The notes under the pieces were generated by a model. That model ran no database searches and was not told the DNA's origin. It saw nothing but the letters and a program-made list of their open reading frames with translations. Shown piece after piece: positions 1-7,799 of a stretch of DNA of 41,098 nucleotides; the stretch's first letter is position 1, and each line of letters begins with the position of its first letter. Origin of the DNA: Micromonospora sp. KC606 (GTDB lineage Bacteria; Actinomycetota; Actinomycetes; Mycobacteriales; Micromonosporaceae); NCBI RefSeq assembly GCF_004348675.1, contig NZ_SMKN01000030.1:1-41098 (forward strand), in the 5' to 3' direction. A program made the position numbers and the translations under genes.

Positions 1-1053
1 GGACCTGAGCAGCGCGGCGGGGCGGCCGGGGAGGTCGGCGGAGGTGCTCATCGGCGGCGAATCGGTACCTGCGCGGTGCGCCATGCCGGCGAAGAGGTCC
101 TTCAGGGCCGCGACCGCGTCGACCTTCGGCCGCCAGCCGAGCTCCGCCTCGGCGCGGTCGCTGGACATCAGCGGCACGTTCAACGCCAGATCGACCCACC
201 CCGTGTCGACCGGTTGCAGCCGGGCCCGCCAGGTCAGCGCGGCGGCGGCCCGCAGCACCGGCGCGGCCACCGGAATCGTCCAGCCCCTGAAGTGCCGGGC
301 CACCAACTCCGGGGTCAGCACCGGGTCCGCGGCGACGTTGAACGCGCCGCGCGCGTCACCCAGCACCGCCCTGGCGTACGCGTCGGCGACGTCGTCGGCG
401 TGCACCGCCTGCATCCGCAGCCGCCGGTTCGTCGGTACGACCGGGAGACGCCCGAAGCGCAGCAGCCGCACCGGGGCCAGCGGCCCGAGGTAGTACCGGC
501 TGATCTCGGTGCCCGCGTCCCGCTGGAAGGTCAGGCCGGGGCGCAGCCGGACCACCCGCAGCGACGGATACTCGGCCTCCAGGCTGTCGAGCATCGCCTC
601 CACCTCGGCCTTGTCCCGGCTGTACGACGACCCGCGCACCCCGGTGACCGGCCAGCGCTCGCTGACCGGGTGGTCCTTCGGGCCGGGGGCGTAGGTGCCG
701 ACCGACGAGGCGTACACCAGGGCGGGAACGCCGGCCCGGACGACGGCGGTGCTCACCGCGCGGCTGCCGCCGACGTTGGTCCGGTGTAGCGCACGTTGGT
801 CGTGGCTGGGCTGTATCTGCCAGGCCAGGTGCACCACCGCGTCGGCCCCGGCGAAGACCGCCGCGAGTTTCCCGACCGCGTCCGGCGCCCCGATGTCGCA
901 GGCGTGCCACTCCATGCCGTCGTACGGCGCACCGGCGTCCGGACCGGGCAGCCGCCGGGCGACCCCGACCACCTCCCGGCCCGGCTCCCGACGCAGCCGG
1001 CGCAGCAGCGCCGTCCCCACGTTGCCGGTGGCTCCCACGATCACGATCCGCAT
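1..1053 (-). CDS. NAD-dependent epimerase/dehydratase, 3' end cut by the window edge
   Basis: The gene starts at the ATG read from 1053 and stays open for 351 codons to the window edge, so its C-terminus is missing. The N-terminus is a Rossmann nucleotide-binding motif (MRIVIVGATGNVG, glycines at 7, 10 and 13). An acidic CDI segment near residue 52 and a later YSRDK sequence (the Tyr-x3-Lys pair) follow, as in extended short-chain dehydrogenases that act on nucleotide sugars or similar substrates. The substrate cannot be told from the sequence. It is the last gene of a minus-strand run but lies more than 400 bases from the operon upstream, so it may have its own promoter. The family call is firm; the reaction is unknown. 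Confidence 0.9.
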   Translation of the reverse strand, partial: MRIVIVGATGNVGTALLRRLRREPGREVVGVARRLPGPDAGAPYDGMEWHACDIGAPDAVGKLAAVFAGADAVVHLAWQIQPSHDQRALHRTNVGGSRAVSTAVVRAGVPALVYASSVGTYAPGPKDHPVSERWPVTGVRGSSYSRDKAEVEAMLDSLEAEYPSLRVVRLRPGLTFQRDAGTEISRYYLGPLAPVRLLRFGRLPVVPTNRRLRMQAVHADDVADAYARAVLGDARGAFNVAADPVLTPELVARHFRGWTIPVAAPVLRAAAALTWRARLQPVDTGWVDLALNVPLMSSDRAEAELGWRPKVDAVAALKDLFAGMAHRAGTDSPPMSTSADLPGRPAALLRS

Positions 1054-1149
1054 GCGGCTGCGGTACCCGCTTCACCCGGCTCCAATCCCCGGACGCACGC
1101 CCTGCCCCGGTTTGACGGGCTCCAGCCGCCAGGCCGGCCAGACCGGCGA

Positions 1150-1377
1150 TCAGGGCCGCGGCGAGTCGCGCACCCAGGACTTCTCCTGCCGGCGACGACC
1201 CTGCGTGGCGGCCAGACATCGCGGGCAGACGAAGCCCACCGGGTCGGCCCCGGTGAGCTGGTCGGTGGCGGTGTACTCGAACCGCACGTGCGGGAAGCGG
1301 CGCAGCCGGGTACGACTGAGTTGGAGCCCGCAGACGGTCGAGTTCTGGCCGGGCCGCCGACCGCTGGTATCCCCCAT
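1150..1377 (-). CDS. small CxxC protein, hypothetical
   Basis: This 75-codon frame has strongly G/C-biased third positions throughout, which supports coding. The product is basic and has one CPRC pair near residue 52 and a single earlier Cys, so it could bind a metal as a half zinc-ribbon or as a dimer. No Shine-Dalgarno sequence precedes the ATG at 1377. A GTG about 30 codons further in is an alternative start and would leave only the CPRC half. It fills the gap between the wHTH gene and the epimerase on the same strand. I do not recognise the family. Confidence 0.45.
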   Translation of the reverse strand: MGDTSGRRPGQNSTVCGLQLSRTRLRRFPHVRFEYTATDQLTGADPVGFVCPRCLAATQGRRRQEKSWVRDSPRP

Positions 1378-1479
1378 TTACGCCATGCTGCGCCGTCCCG
1401 AACCGCCGACACCGCACTTCGCCGCAGATGGGGGTCGATCACCTCGACCGCGACACCAGCACCATGTCCCGCGCCGCGC

Positions 1480-2055
1480 TCACCGGGAGAGGTTGAGCGT
1501 GGCGATTAGGTCCTCGTGGAGCTCGAACCAGACCCGGTGGCAGGAGTCGACCTCCATGCCGGTGATCCAGGCCGGGTCGTCGCAGGCCCGGGCGAGTGCC
1601 TCGGCGAACCGGCCGTGATAGCCGGTGAACCGGATCAGGTGCGCGGCCAGGCGGTCTTCGAGATGGCGGAGCGCCTCGCCGATGCCGGCGAGCCGGCGGA
1701 GGTCGGGATCTTGCCCGGCACCGAGCTGCCAGGTGGTGAAGATCTGCGCCGCCTCGGCATTCAGCGGCAGGAACCGTTCGTGGACGGCGGCCACGGCGTC
1801 GCGCGCGCCGATTTCGTCGAGTTCGTCGCGGAGCCGACTCTCGTTCTGCCGCCGGCCCGCGTCGGTGAGCGACCACCCGACCAGATCGGCGAACGAGGAC
1901 CGGGTTACCCAACCATGGGCCTGGGCATCGAGGAGCTCCTCGGTGGTCTGCCGGGCGTCGAGGTCGAAACGCGCCGCGACGGCTGCCGTGTCGGCGAATC
2001 CCCTGAGTCGGACCGCGTGGAGCACGAGGAGGTCGGTGAGCGACTGGTGGGCCAT
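1480..2055 (-). CDS. winged-helix-like protein, third gene of the PEP-enzyme operon
   Basis: The product has 191 residues and starts MAHQSLTDLLVLHAVRLRGF. Residues 1-65 read as a winged-helix domain: a helix, a short turn, the pattern AAVAARFDLDARQTTEELLDA, then a strand-like WSLTDAGRR segment typical of the wing. The remaining 125 residues are helical and acidic and lack a recognisable catalytic motif. Its ATG shares one base with the TGA of the PEP-utilizing gene (TGATG at 2053-2057), so the two are translationally coupled. It could regulate the operon or act as a partner or substrate-recognition subunit of the enzyme. The domain call is moderate; the function is unknown. Confidence 0.75.
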   Translation of the reverse strand: MAHQSLTDLLVLHAVRLRGFADTAAVAARFDLDARQTTEELLDAQAHGWVTRSSFADLVGWSLTDAGRRQNESRLRDELDEIGARDAVAAVHERFLPLNAEAAQIFTTWQLGAGQDPDLRRLAGIGEALRHLEDRLAAHLIRFTGYHGRFAEALARACDDPAWITGMEVDSCHRVWFELHEDLIATLNLSR

Positions 2056-3194
2056 CAGGAGCGCCTTGCGGTGATCGTGCCGCGTGCGCCGTCGATGGTG
2101 ATCGGCGATCCGTCGGGAATGCAGCGCAGCGCGTCGCGGGCGCCGGCGACGGCGGGGACTCCGTACTCCCGCGCGACGATCGCCGCGTGGCTGAGGACGC
2201 CACCGGTCTCGGTGACGACGCCGGCCGCGAGGCGGAACAGCGGTGTCCAGGCCGGGTCGGTGGTACGGCACACCAGGATGTCGCCGCGCCGTACCCGAGA
2301 GAACTCGTCGACCGAGCGCACGAGGCGCGCCGGACCGAGCGCACGGCCGGGACTGCTCGGTACACCGATGGCGAGAATGTGGCCGGAGCCCGCGTCGCCT
2401 GCCGGCGTCCACGACGCATGGAGTGTGGTGATGGGACGTGACTGGACAAGCCAGATCTGGCCGTCGGCTGCCGCCCACTCCACGTCCTGAGGCCGACCGA
2501 AGAGGGCCTCGCACCGGCGGCCGAGCGCGACCAGCCGGTCGATCCCGCCGACGGTCAGGCAGCCCCTCACCCGGTCCGGCTCTGGGACGGGCGAGCCGAC
2601 CAGGCCGTGGTCGGACAGGTCGAGCCGGGTCTGTTTGGTACCGAGCGTCACCCGGACCGTGTCCGCCGGTGGGGTCACGGTGATCTCGTCCGGAACCACC
2701 GTGCCGGAGACGACGGACTCACCCAGGCCCCAGGAGGCGTTGATCACGACCGTGTCGTCGCCGGTCCGCGGGTCGCGGGTGAAGAGCACGCCGGCGTGGT
2801 CGGCCTCGACGAGCTCCTGCACGATCACCGGGACGGTCGCCTCACCATCGAGGTCGAGGTGGGTCAGGTAGGCCCGTGCGCGCCGGGTGCCGGCTGAGGC
2901 GGCGCACCGCCCGATCGCGGCCAGCACATCGTCGACGTCGCGGACTCCGAGGACGGTTTCCAGCTGGCCGGCGAAGGACACCGTCCCGGAGTCCTCGGCC
3001 CTGCCCGACGATCTGACCGCGACCGCCCGGGCCGCCAGCCGGCGCAGGGACGCCGAGATCCGCCCCGGGTCGGTGGCCGGGTCGGTGACGACGAACCCGT
3101 CCGGTACGGGAAGGCCGGCGCGCATCAGGGTGGCCAGGGCGTACGCCTTTCGACCGCAGGCGGCATCCGCCTCGATCAGCGGGACGACGCTCAC
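2055..3194 (-). CDS. short PEP/pyruvate-binding phosphotransferase-like enzyme (PPDK N-terminal plus swivelling His domain)
   Basis: This 379-residue protein begins MSVVPLIEADAACGRKAYAL, the opening of the PPDK/PEP-synthase ATP-grasp domain. That domain is followed through residue ~290 by family blocks such as VRSSGRAEDS, FAGQLETVLG, GVLFTRDPRTG and WLVQSRPITT. The C-terminal part is the mobile phosphohistidine domain with TETGGVLSHAAIVAREYG (catalytic His336). Known family members of this layout (PEP synthase, rifampin phosphotransferase) also carry a substrate or PEP-binding domain. That domain is absent here, so the protein seems to be a bare ATP-to-histidine phosphorylating unit whose acceptor or partner is separate. 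The GTG start at 3194 overlaps the upstream stop by 4 nt (GTGA). The family is secure and the reaction is not. Confidence 0.88.
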   Translation of the reverse strand: MSVVPLIEADAACGRKAYALATLMRAGLPVPDGFVVTDPATDPGRISASLRRLAARAVAVRSSGRAEDSGTVSFAGQLETVLGVRDVDDVLAAIGRCAASAGTRRARAYLTHLDLDGEATVPVIVQELVEADHAGVLFTRDPRTGDDTVVINASWGLGESVVSGTVVPDEITVTPPADTVRVTLGTKQTRLDLSDHGLVGSPVPEPDRVRGCLTVGGIDRLVALGRRCEALFGRPQDVEWAAADGQIWLVQSRPITTLHASWTPAGDAGSGHILAIGVPSSPGRALGPARLVRSVDEFSRVRRGDILVCRTTDPAWTPLFRLAAGVVTETGGVLSHAAIVAREYGVPAVAGARDALRCIPDGSPITIDGARGTITARRS

Positions 3195-3580
3195 GAACTC
3201 CCACCGAGCCGGGTGGCGACGCGGTCGTGCCGCTGCTGCGCCGCCTGGGCCGTGCGCACGCCGAGCGCCTCGGCGATCTGGGCCCAGGTCAACCCCTCGG
3301 CGCGAGCGACGAACAACAGCCCTGCCTCCAACTGGTCGAGTTCGCTGCGCCCGGCGGCCAGCAACGCGATCGCGGCGAGGAGATCCTCGGGCAGCTCCAG
3401 CGCACTCCGGTCGGTGTTGGCCCGCCACAACGCCTGGCGGATCAGCGTGACGGCGTCGTGCGGCTGGCCGTCGGCCAGCCACGGCAGCCGTGGCAGTTCG
3501 TGGCCGCCACGTGCCATCAACCGTTTACGGGCCTGATGCTCGGCGGCGCCCGCCGTCTGGTCCGCTGCTCCTCCGGTCAT
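3191..3580 (-). CDS. helix-turn-helix DNA-binding protein, first gene of the PEP-enzyme operon
   Basis: The product has 129 residues. Its C-terminal half (LDQLEAGLLFVARAEG, then LTWAQIAEALGVRTAQAAQQ) has the two-helix pattern of sigma-factor region 4 or LuxR-type HTH domains. The N-terminal half is a helical acidic segment. The ATG at 3580 follows a low-GC intergenic region with a clear palindrome, which makes autoregulation plausible. The next gene starts inside this stop codon, so the three minus-strand genes (HTH, phosphotransferase-like, winged helix) form one operon. The start has no good Shine-Dalgarno sequence. Confidence 0.75.
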   Translation of the reverse strand: MTGGAADQTAGAAEHQARKRLMARGGHELPRLPWLADGQPHDAVTLIRQALWRANTDRSALELPEDLLAAIALLAAGRSELDQLEAGLLFVARAEGLTWAQIAEALGVRTAQAAQQRHDRVATRLGGSS

Positions 3581-3596
3581 GCCACCAGCGTGTCTT

Positions 3597-3626
3597 TCAA
3601 CAACCTGTTTGTCAACATTTTGTTGA
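3597..3626. promoter_or_regulatory. palindrome between divergent operons, probable operator
   Basis: TCAACAA (3597-3603) is repeated inverted as TTGTTGA (3620-3626) around 16 nt that contain a smaller TGTT-TGTC-AACA palindrome (3606-3617). The segment is strikingly A/T-rich for this genome. On the plus strand, TTGATG (3623-3628), a 17-nt spacer and TACCGT (3646-3651) form a plausible promoter for the HAD gene. On the minus strand, a TTGACA hexamer lies inside the palindrome. One bound protein could therefore control both directions. The adjacent HTH protein is the obvious candidate, by inference. Confidence 0.6.
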
Positions 3627-3659
3627 TGCCTGGGCGTGTTCGGGCTACCGTCGTACTCC

Positions 3660-4175
3660 GTGCACACCGTCCTCGTACTCGACATCGACGGGGTCGTCTG
3701 CCCGGCTTCGGAGTTCAGTCCATTCGGCGAGCTGGTGGAGGTCGGTGCCGTCCTGCGACCGGTCCGCGTCCCGCCGGCGCTGTGCGCCGCGCTCGACCGC
3801 CTCGCCACACTGCCCGACGTGACGCCTGTCTGGCTCACGAGTTGGCCGCCGGAGGCACGCCGGGCGATGCGGCAGCCGTTCCCTGGACACGACTGGGAAC
3901 AGATCGACCTGCACCCCGACGAAGGCTGGCCGAAATGGCCGGCGCTGGATGCGTGGCTGGCGAGCAACCCGCGCATCACCCGGGTCGCCTGGGTCGACGA
4001 CGACCTCGACGGCCGCCCGCCGACGAGTCGCATTCGGTCCTACACCGAGGAGCTGGGTCGCCGCGGTGTCGAGGCCCTGCTCATCGCCCCCGCCACCGCG
4101 CACGGCCTCGGTCCTGACCACATCGCCAACCTGGAACACTGGATCGGGCGACACCGGGCGCAACCGAAGCCGTGA
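3660..4175 (+). CDS. HAD-like hydrolase / phosphatase
   Basis: The protein has 171 residues from the GTG at 3660. It opens with VLDIDGVVCP, the DxD motif I of the HAD superfamily. A central LTSW segment (motif II) and a late WVDDDLDG (acidic motif IV) follow. There is no large cap domain, as in the small HAD proteins found with RNA-repair and nucleotide-processing systems. The start was chosen because the -10 box TACCGT ends 8 nt before it, giving a leaderless mRNA. An upstream GTG at 3636 lies inside the promoter. It diverges from the PEP-enzyme operon across a shared palindrome, so the two may handle the same phosphorylated compound. That link is inference. Confidence 0.8.
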   Translation: MHTVLVLDIDGVVCPASEFSPFGELVEVGAVLRPVRVPPALCAALDRLATLPDVTPVWLTSWPPEARRAMRQPFPGHDWEQIDLHPDEGWPKWPALDAWLASNPRITRVAWVDDDLDGRPPTSRIRSYTEELGRRGVEALLIAPATAHGLGPDHIANLEHWIGRHRAQPKP

Positions 4176-4263
4176 CTATCCCTCGCGGGCTTCGGTCGGG
4201 CGAAGTATCCGGCGGCGATCGAGCAGGTGGTGGCCACGAGTTGGACCCGGTGTACCGGACCGT

Positions 4264-4373
4264 CTGATCACCCGCAGGTGGCTCGTCGTCGGGGACAAGG
4301 TCATGGCAATGGACCCCGGAACCGGGCAGCAGGGACCCCGGAGGGTGACCGCAGTCTGGATCCACGAAGACAC
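4264..4373 (+). pseudogene. remnant of a Hint (intein-like) domain from a polymorphic toxin
   Basis: One frame reads LITRRWLVVGDKVMAMDPG and continues TGQQGPRRVTAVWIHEDT before sense is lost. A GD-K/R-V-x-A-x-D-P segment followed by a V-T-A-V-W strand is the signature of Hint domains that precede toxin tips in actinobacterial polymorphic toxins. No start codon, signal or toxin tip accompanies it, so this is debris of a larger gene. The rest of 4176-4532 holds nothing else that I can read. The call rests on a short stretch. Confidence 0.5.
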
Positions 4374-4532
4374 CCGTGCAAGCCGGCCGGCGCCGCCACC
4401 CCTGGCGCGTCCGCGCCCGCTGGCGTTGTCGTACCCGGGGTCCATGATCCTTGTCGTCACGGCCGCGCCCGGCTGGTTCCGGCGTCGACGTGGTCGTGGG
4501 CGACGCTGGTGCGCGTCGGGCGGGGGAGGAAG

Positions 4533-5039
4533 GTGGCGGACGTGGACGACGCTCGGTGGGCGCGGCGAAGTGCGGTGCGGGTGGTGCCGCCCGCCCAGCC
4601 CCGCAAGCTGGTGAAGGTGCCGTTCGTGGAGCTGGCCGATGGGCGGCTGCAGGGCGTGGTGTCCAGCGGGTCGGACATCGAGCGGGTGTACGTCTCGTCG
4701 ATCACCTCCGGCACCCACGCCTACCACTGCAGCACCAACAACAATCGACCCTGCGGCGGTCTGCGCGGCGCTCCATGCAAGCACCTGGAGGCTCTGGCCG
4801 ACGAGGCGGTGCTGCAGTACGGCCTCGGCCGGGTGGCCCGCTACCTGCGGGTCGAGCCCGGCGATGGGGTGGAAACTGGCGCGGAGTTGCTGCGCGGCCT
4901 GGACACGCGGCACGAGCCGAGCCCGGCGGCGGTGGTGTTCAGCCGGTTCCTGCGTCACCTGTCCTACCTGGAGGTGCCGGGCAGCGCCACGCCGCTGCCC
5001 GAGCTGCACTGGTTCGCGTCGACGGGGGCGGGTCGCTGA
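4533..5039 (+). CDS. SWIM zinc-finger protein (MoxR island gene 1, YehQ-like)
   Basis: The protein has 168 residues. Around residues 67-90 it has YHCSTNNNRPCGGLRGAPCKH, a Cys/Cys-x-His zinc-binding arrangement of SWIM type, followed by a helix ALADEAVLQYG. SWIM modules bind DNA or protein. In related loci they accompany a MoxR ATPase and a vWA protein, as in the E. coli yehL/yehM/yehP/yehQ group as I recall it. The start is uncertain: the GTG at 4533 lies only 2 nt after GGAGGA, and the in-frame GTG at 4542 lies 11 nt after it. The stop overlaps the next start (TGATG), so translation is coupled. Confidence 0.78.
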   Translation: MADVDDARWARRSAVRVVPPAQPRKLVKVPFVELADGRLQGVVSSGSDIERVYVSSITSGTHAYHCSTNNNRPCGGLRGAPCKHLEALADEAVLQYGLGRVARYLRVEPGDGVETGAELLRGLDTRHEPSPAAVVFSRFLRHLSYLEVPGSATPLPELHWFASTGAGR

Positions 5040-6445
5040 TGCTCGGTACGCAGCTCGCCGCTCTCACTGCCGGTCACCCGGCCGGGCTGATCGATGCCCT
5101 CGACCTGGTTGCGGGCGTTGACGCCGTCCTGACCCGCGGCCTGACCCGCGTCGGTGAGGGGGATGCGGCGGCGTTGGCCGGCCTGGCCGGCGCGTTGGCG
5201 GCCACCCCGTTGGCCGATCTGGCCGCCGAGGCGATCGGCAAGATCATTGCCGGGTCGGTGACGCCGGAGGATGTGGCTGCGCTGGCCGGCGCGCGGTCGG
5301 CGCTGTTCGGGGCGGTGCACGATGCTCTGCTCGGGCAGCTCGACGCCGCGCTGGGTCGCAGCCGCGCGCCGTGGGCGCCGGTCCCGCCCGCCCCTGCCGT
5401 TGAGGCGTCGCCCGCCCTGGCGGGCGCGCGGGCGTGGTTGCACGAGGTGGCGGTGACGGGGTGGCGCGGCGTGGACCACGAGCTGGTGGCCGGGGCTGGG
5501 TCGCCGGTTGAGGCGGCGCTGGCCGTCCCCGGGTTGCGCCGACTCGCCGTGCTGCTCGACGGTTTCGCCGCCGAGCTGCGGGCCTGTGTGCCGGTCGCCG
5601 CGATGTCGCAGGTGCCGGAGCGCCGCTGGGCCGACCTGTGGGCCCGTGGTGTGCTGCTCGCCCAGGACACCGCCGGCGACGACCCGGCTGGCGCCGGGGA
5701 GCGGGTTTCGGGGCGGCTGCTGCCGCTGGGGGTGGACGTGCACGAACACGACACCGCGGTGCAGATCCAGGTGCACGCGCTTCTCGAACCGGTCGACGGC
5801 GGGCCGTCCCGGCTGGTCCGTACGGCGGTGGGTGCGGCGAAGGTGGACACCATCGTCGGTCCGGCGCTGTGGCGGCTGCTGCACGCGCATCCCGTCCTGC
5901 TGGCCGCGCTGGCGCAGCGGCGCGGTGTGACGGTGGCCGACGTGCCGGTACGCGGCGCGGATCTGCTCTGGCGCGATGACCGGGCGCGGCTTGACGAGCC
6001 GGTCGACCCGTTCGCCGCGGCGCGGATCCTGCTGCCCGGTGCCGGCGCGGCGGCACCGCATCCGCTGGACCGGCACCCGGCGGGGATCGCCGAGCCCGTC
6101 CTGATCGAGGGGTACGCCGTCAGCGACCAGGACGGCGGGCTCACCGTGGAGCTGGACGGCCATCGGCTCGGCGTGGCGGTCGACCGGCTGCCGTCGTGTG
6201 GTCCGCTCACCCCGGAGCTGGTCGCCGCCTCGTCGGCCTGTCTCGGTCTGCTGCGGTGGGACGACGGCCGGTGGCTGCTGCAGCCGGTGGCGGTGCAGGC
6301 CACCGTCAAACGCAAGGTCGTCGCCGTGCACACCGGCGACTGGGCGTGCGGGGTCACCGACGCGAGGGTCGCCAGGGCCGAGGCGAAGGCGGGCGATCCG
6401 GTGGCGGTGCTGCGGGAACGGGCGGGACGGTTGCTGCGACGATGA
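5039..6445 (+). CDS. DUF5691-like protein (MoxR island gene 2)
   Basis: This 468-residue protein has no signal peptide or membrane segment. Its first 110 residues are alanine-rich helices, resembling a repeat or scaffold fold. The later part is mixed, with tryptophan-containing blocks such as ERRWADLWARGVLL, VGPALWRLLHAHP and CLGLLRWDDGRWLLQPVAVQ. The position between a SWIM gene and a vWA gene matches what I remember as DUF5691 in this conserved neighbourhood; the Pfam number should be checked. It overlaps both neighbours (TGATG upstream, ATGA downstream), so equimolar complex partners are likely. No catalytic motif is visible. Confidence 0.7.
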   Translation: MLGTQLAALTAGHPAGLIDALDLVAGVDAVLTRGLTRVGEGDAAALAGLAGALAATPLADLAAEAIGKIIAGSVTPEDVAALAGARSALFGAVHDALLGQLDAALGRSRAPWAPVPPAPAVEASPALAGARAWLHEVAVTGWRGVDHELVAGAGSPVEAALAVPGLRRLAVLLDGFAAELRACVPVAAMSQVPERRWADLWARGVLLAQDTAGDDPAGAGERVSGRLLPLGVDVHEHDTAVQIQVHALLEPVDGGPSRLVRTAVGAAKVDTIVGPALWRLLHAHPVLLAALAQRRGVTVADVPVRGADLLWRDDRARLDEPVDPFAAARILLPGAGAAAPHPLDRHPAGIAEPVLIEGYAVSDQDGGLTVELDGHRLGVAVDRLPSCGPLTPELVAASSACLGLLRWDDGRWLLQPVAVQATVKRKVVAVHTGDWACGVTDARVARAEAKAGDPVAVLRERAGRLLRR

Positions 6446-7785
6446 CGCGACACAGTCACGACCGCGCCGACGAGAACCGGCGGCAGGTCCTCTACTGGCG
6501 GCTACTGGCCCGGCTCTTCGACCCGAACGAACAGCCCACCCTGGAATCGGCGAGCCTGGCCGTGGTCGAGGATCTGGGCCTGCCCGTCGCGCTTCTGGAC
6601 CCGGCGGTCTCGGTGGACACCGTGGTGCAGCGCTTCCCCGCCCTCGCCGAGGACCTGCGTGGCCTGCTGACCACCGCCGCGAGCGCGCCAGCGGCCGACG
6701 ACACCGCCGCACAGCGACCCGGCCCGGCCGAGGTACGCCGCGCCGCGCTGGTGTCGAAGGTGCTGCTCAACGTGTTCGCCACCGGTGCCGGGCCGGTCAG
6801 CGCCGGCCAGCTGGCTCGGTGGCAGTCCGACGCCGGCTGGTTCGAGCAGGCGCTCGGCGTCGAGGCGGGCGAGCTGCGCCGGCAGGGCGGGACGGGGTTG
6901 GGCGGCACGCTCGCCGCCCTGGAGGGCGACCTGGTGCGCCGGATGCACCTGCGTGAGGTGCTCGCCGACCCGGCGCTGGCCAGCCGGCTCACGCCGAGCA
7001 TGTCGCTGATCGAGCAGCTGCTGCGGGACAAGGCGAACCTGTCCGGGGTGGCCCTGGCCAACGCCAAGGCGCTGATCCGCCGGTTCGTCGACGAGGTGGC
7101 CGAGGTGCTGCGCACGCAGGTGGAGCAGGCCAGCGTCGGCACCGTCGACCGGTCGGTGCCGCCGAAGCGGGTGTTCCGCAACCTCGACCTGGATCGCACC
7201 ATCTGGCAGAACCTGACCAACTGGAGCCCGGAGGACCAGCGGCTCTACGTCGATCGGCTCTACTACCGGCAGACCGCCCGGCGCACCACGCCGGCTCGGC
7301 TGATCGTGGTCGTGGACCAATCCGGGTCGATGGTCGACTCGATGGTCAACTGCACCATCCTGGCGTCGATCTTCGCGGGGCTGCCCAAGGTGGACGTGCA
7401 CCTCATCGCGTACGACACCCGGGCGCTGGACCTGACGCCGTGGGTGCACGACCCGTTCGAGGTGCTGCTGCGTACCAACCTGGGCGGAGGTAACGACGGC
7501 CCGGTGGCGATGGCGCTCGCCCGGCCCAAGATCGTCGAGCCGAGGAACACCGTCATGGTGTGGATCTCAGACTTCTACGAGTTCGACCGATCCCAGCCCC
7601 TGTTCGACGGCATCGAGGCCGTGCACCGCTCCGGGGTGCGGTTCATTCCGGTCGGCTCGGTCACCAGCTCCGGCCAGCAGAGCGTCAACCCGTGGTTCCG
7701 GCAGCGCTTCAAGGACCTGGGCACGCCGGTGCTCTCCGGTCACATCCGCAAACTCGTCTTCGAGCTCAAGAGCTTCCTCACCTAG
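6442..7785 (+). CDS. vWA domain protein, CoxE/YehP type (MoxR island gene 3)
   Basis: The product has 447 residues. The N-terminal ~280 residues are helical. The C-terminal third is a von Willebrand A domain with a complete MIDAS: LIVVVDQSGSM (DxSxS at about residues 291-295), a conserved threonine region with NDGPVAMA, and the late aspartate in MVWISDFYEF. Such cytosolic vWA proteins bind substrates through a chelated divalent metal and deliver them to a MoxR AAA+ ATPase, which is encoded next. The ATGA overlap at 6442-6445 couples it to the upstream gene. The family is secure; the substrate is unknown. Confidence 0.9.
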   Translation: MTRHSHDRADENRRQVLYWRLLARLFDPNEQPTLESASLAVVEDLGLPVALLDPAVSVDTVVQRFPALAEDLRGLLTTAASAPAADDTAAQRPGPAEVRRAALVSKVLLNVFATGAGPVSAGQLARWQSDAGWFEQALGVEAGELRRQGGTGLGGTLAALEGDLVRRMHLREVLADPALASRLTPSMSLIEQLLRDKANLSGVALANAKALIRRFVDEVAEVLRTQVEQASVGTVDRSVPPKRVFRNLDLDRTIWQNLTNWSPEDQRLYVDRLYYRQTARRTTPARLIVVVDQSGSMVDSMVNCTILASIFAGLPKVDVHLIAYDTRALDLTPWVHDPFEVLLRTNLGGGNDGPVAMALARPKIVEPRNTVMVWISDFYEFDRSQPLFDGIEAVHRSGVRFIPVGSVTSSGQQSVNPWFRQRFKDLGTPVLSGHIRKLVFELKSFLT

Positions 7786-7799
7786 GAGTGCAACCGGTC

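Noticed and set aside
3636..3659. GTG at 3636 as start of the HAD gene
   Set aside because: It lies within the probable promoter, whose -10 box is at 3646-3651. The GTG at 3660 begins the HAD fold directly.
4964..6712. 582-codon open frame on the minus strand
   Set aside because: Antisense to the DUF5691-like gene; composition is Arg/Pro/Gln-rich without domains, typical of a shadow frame.
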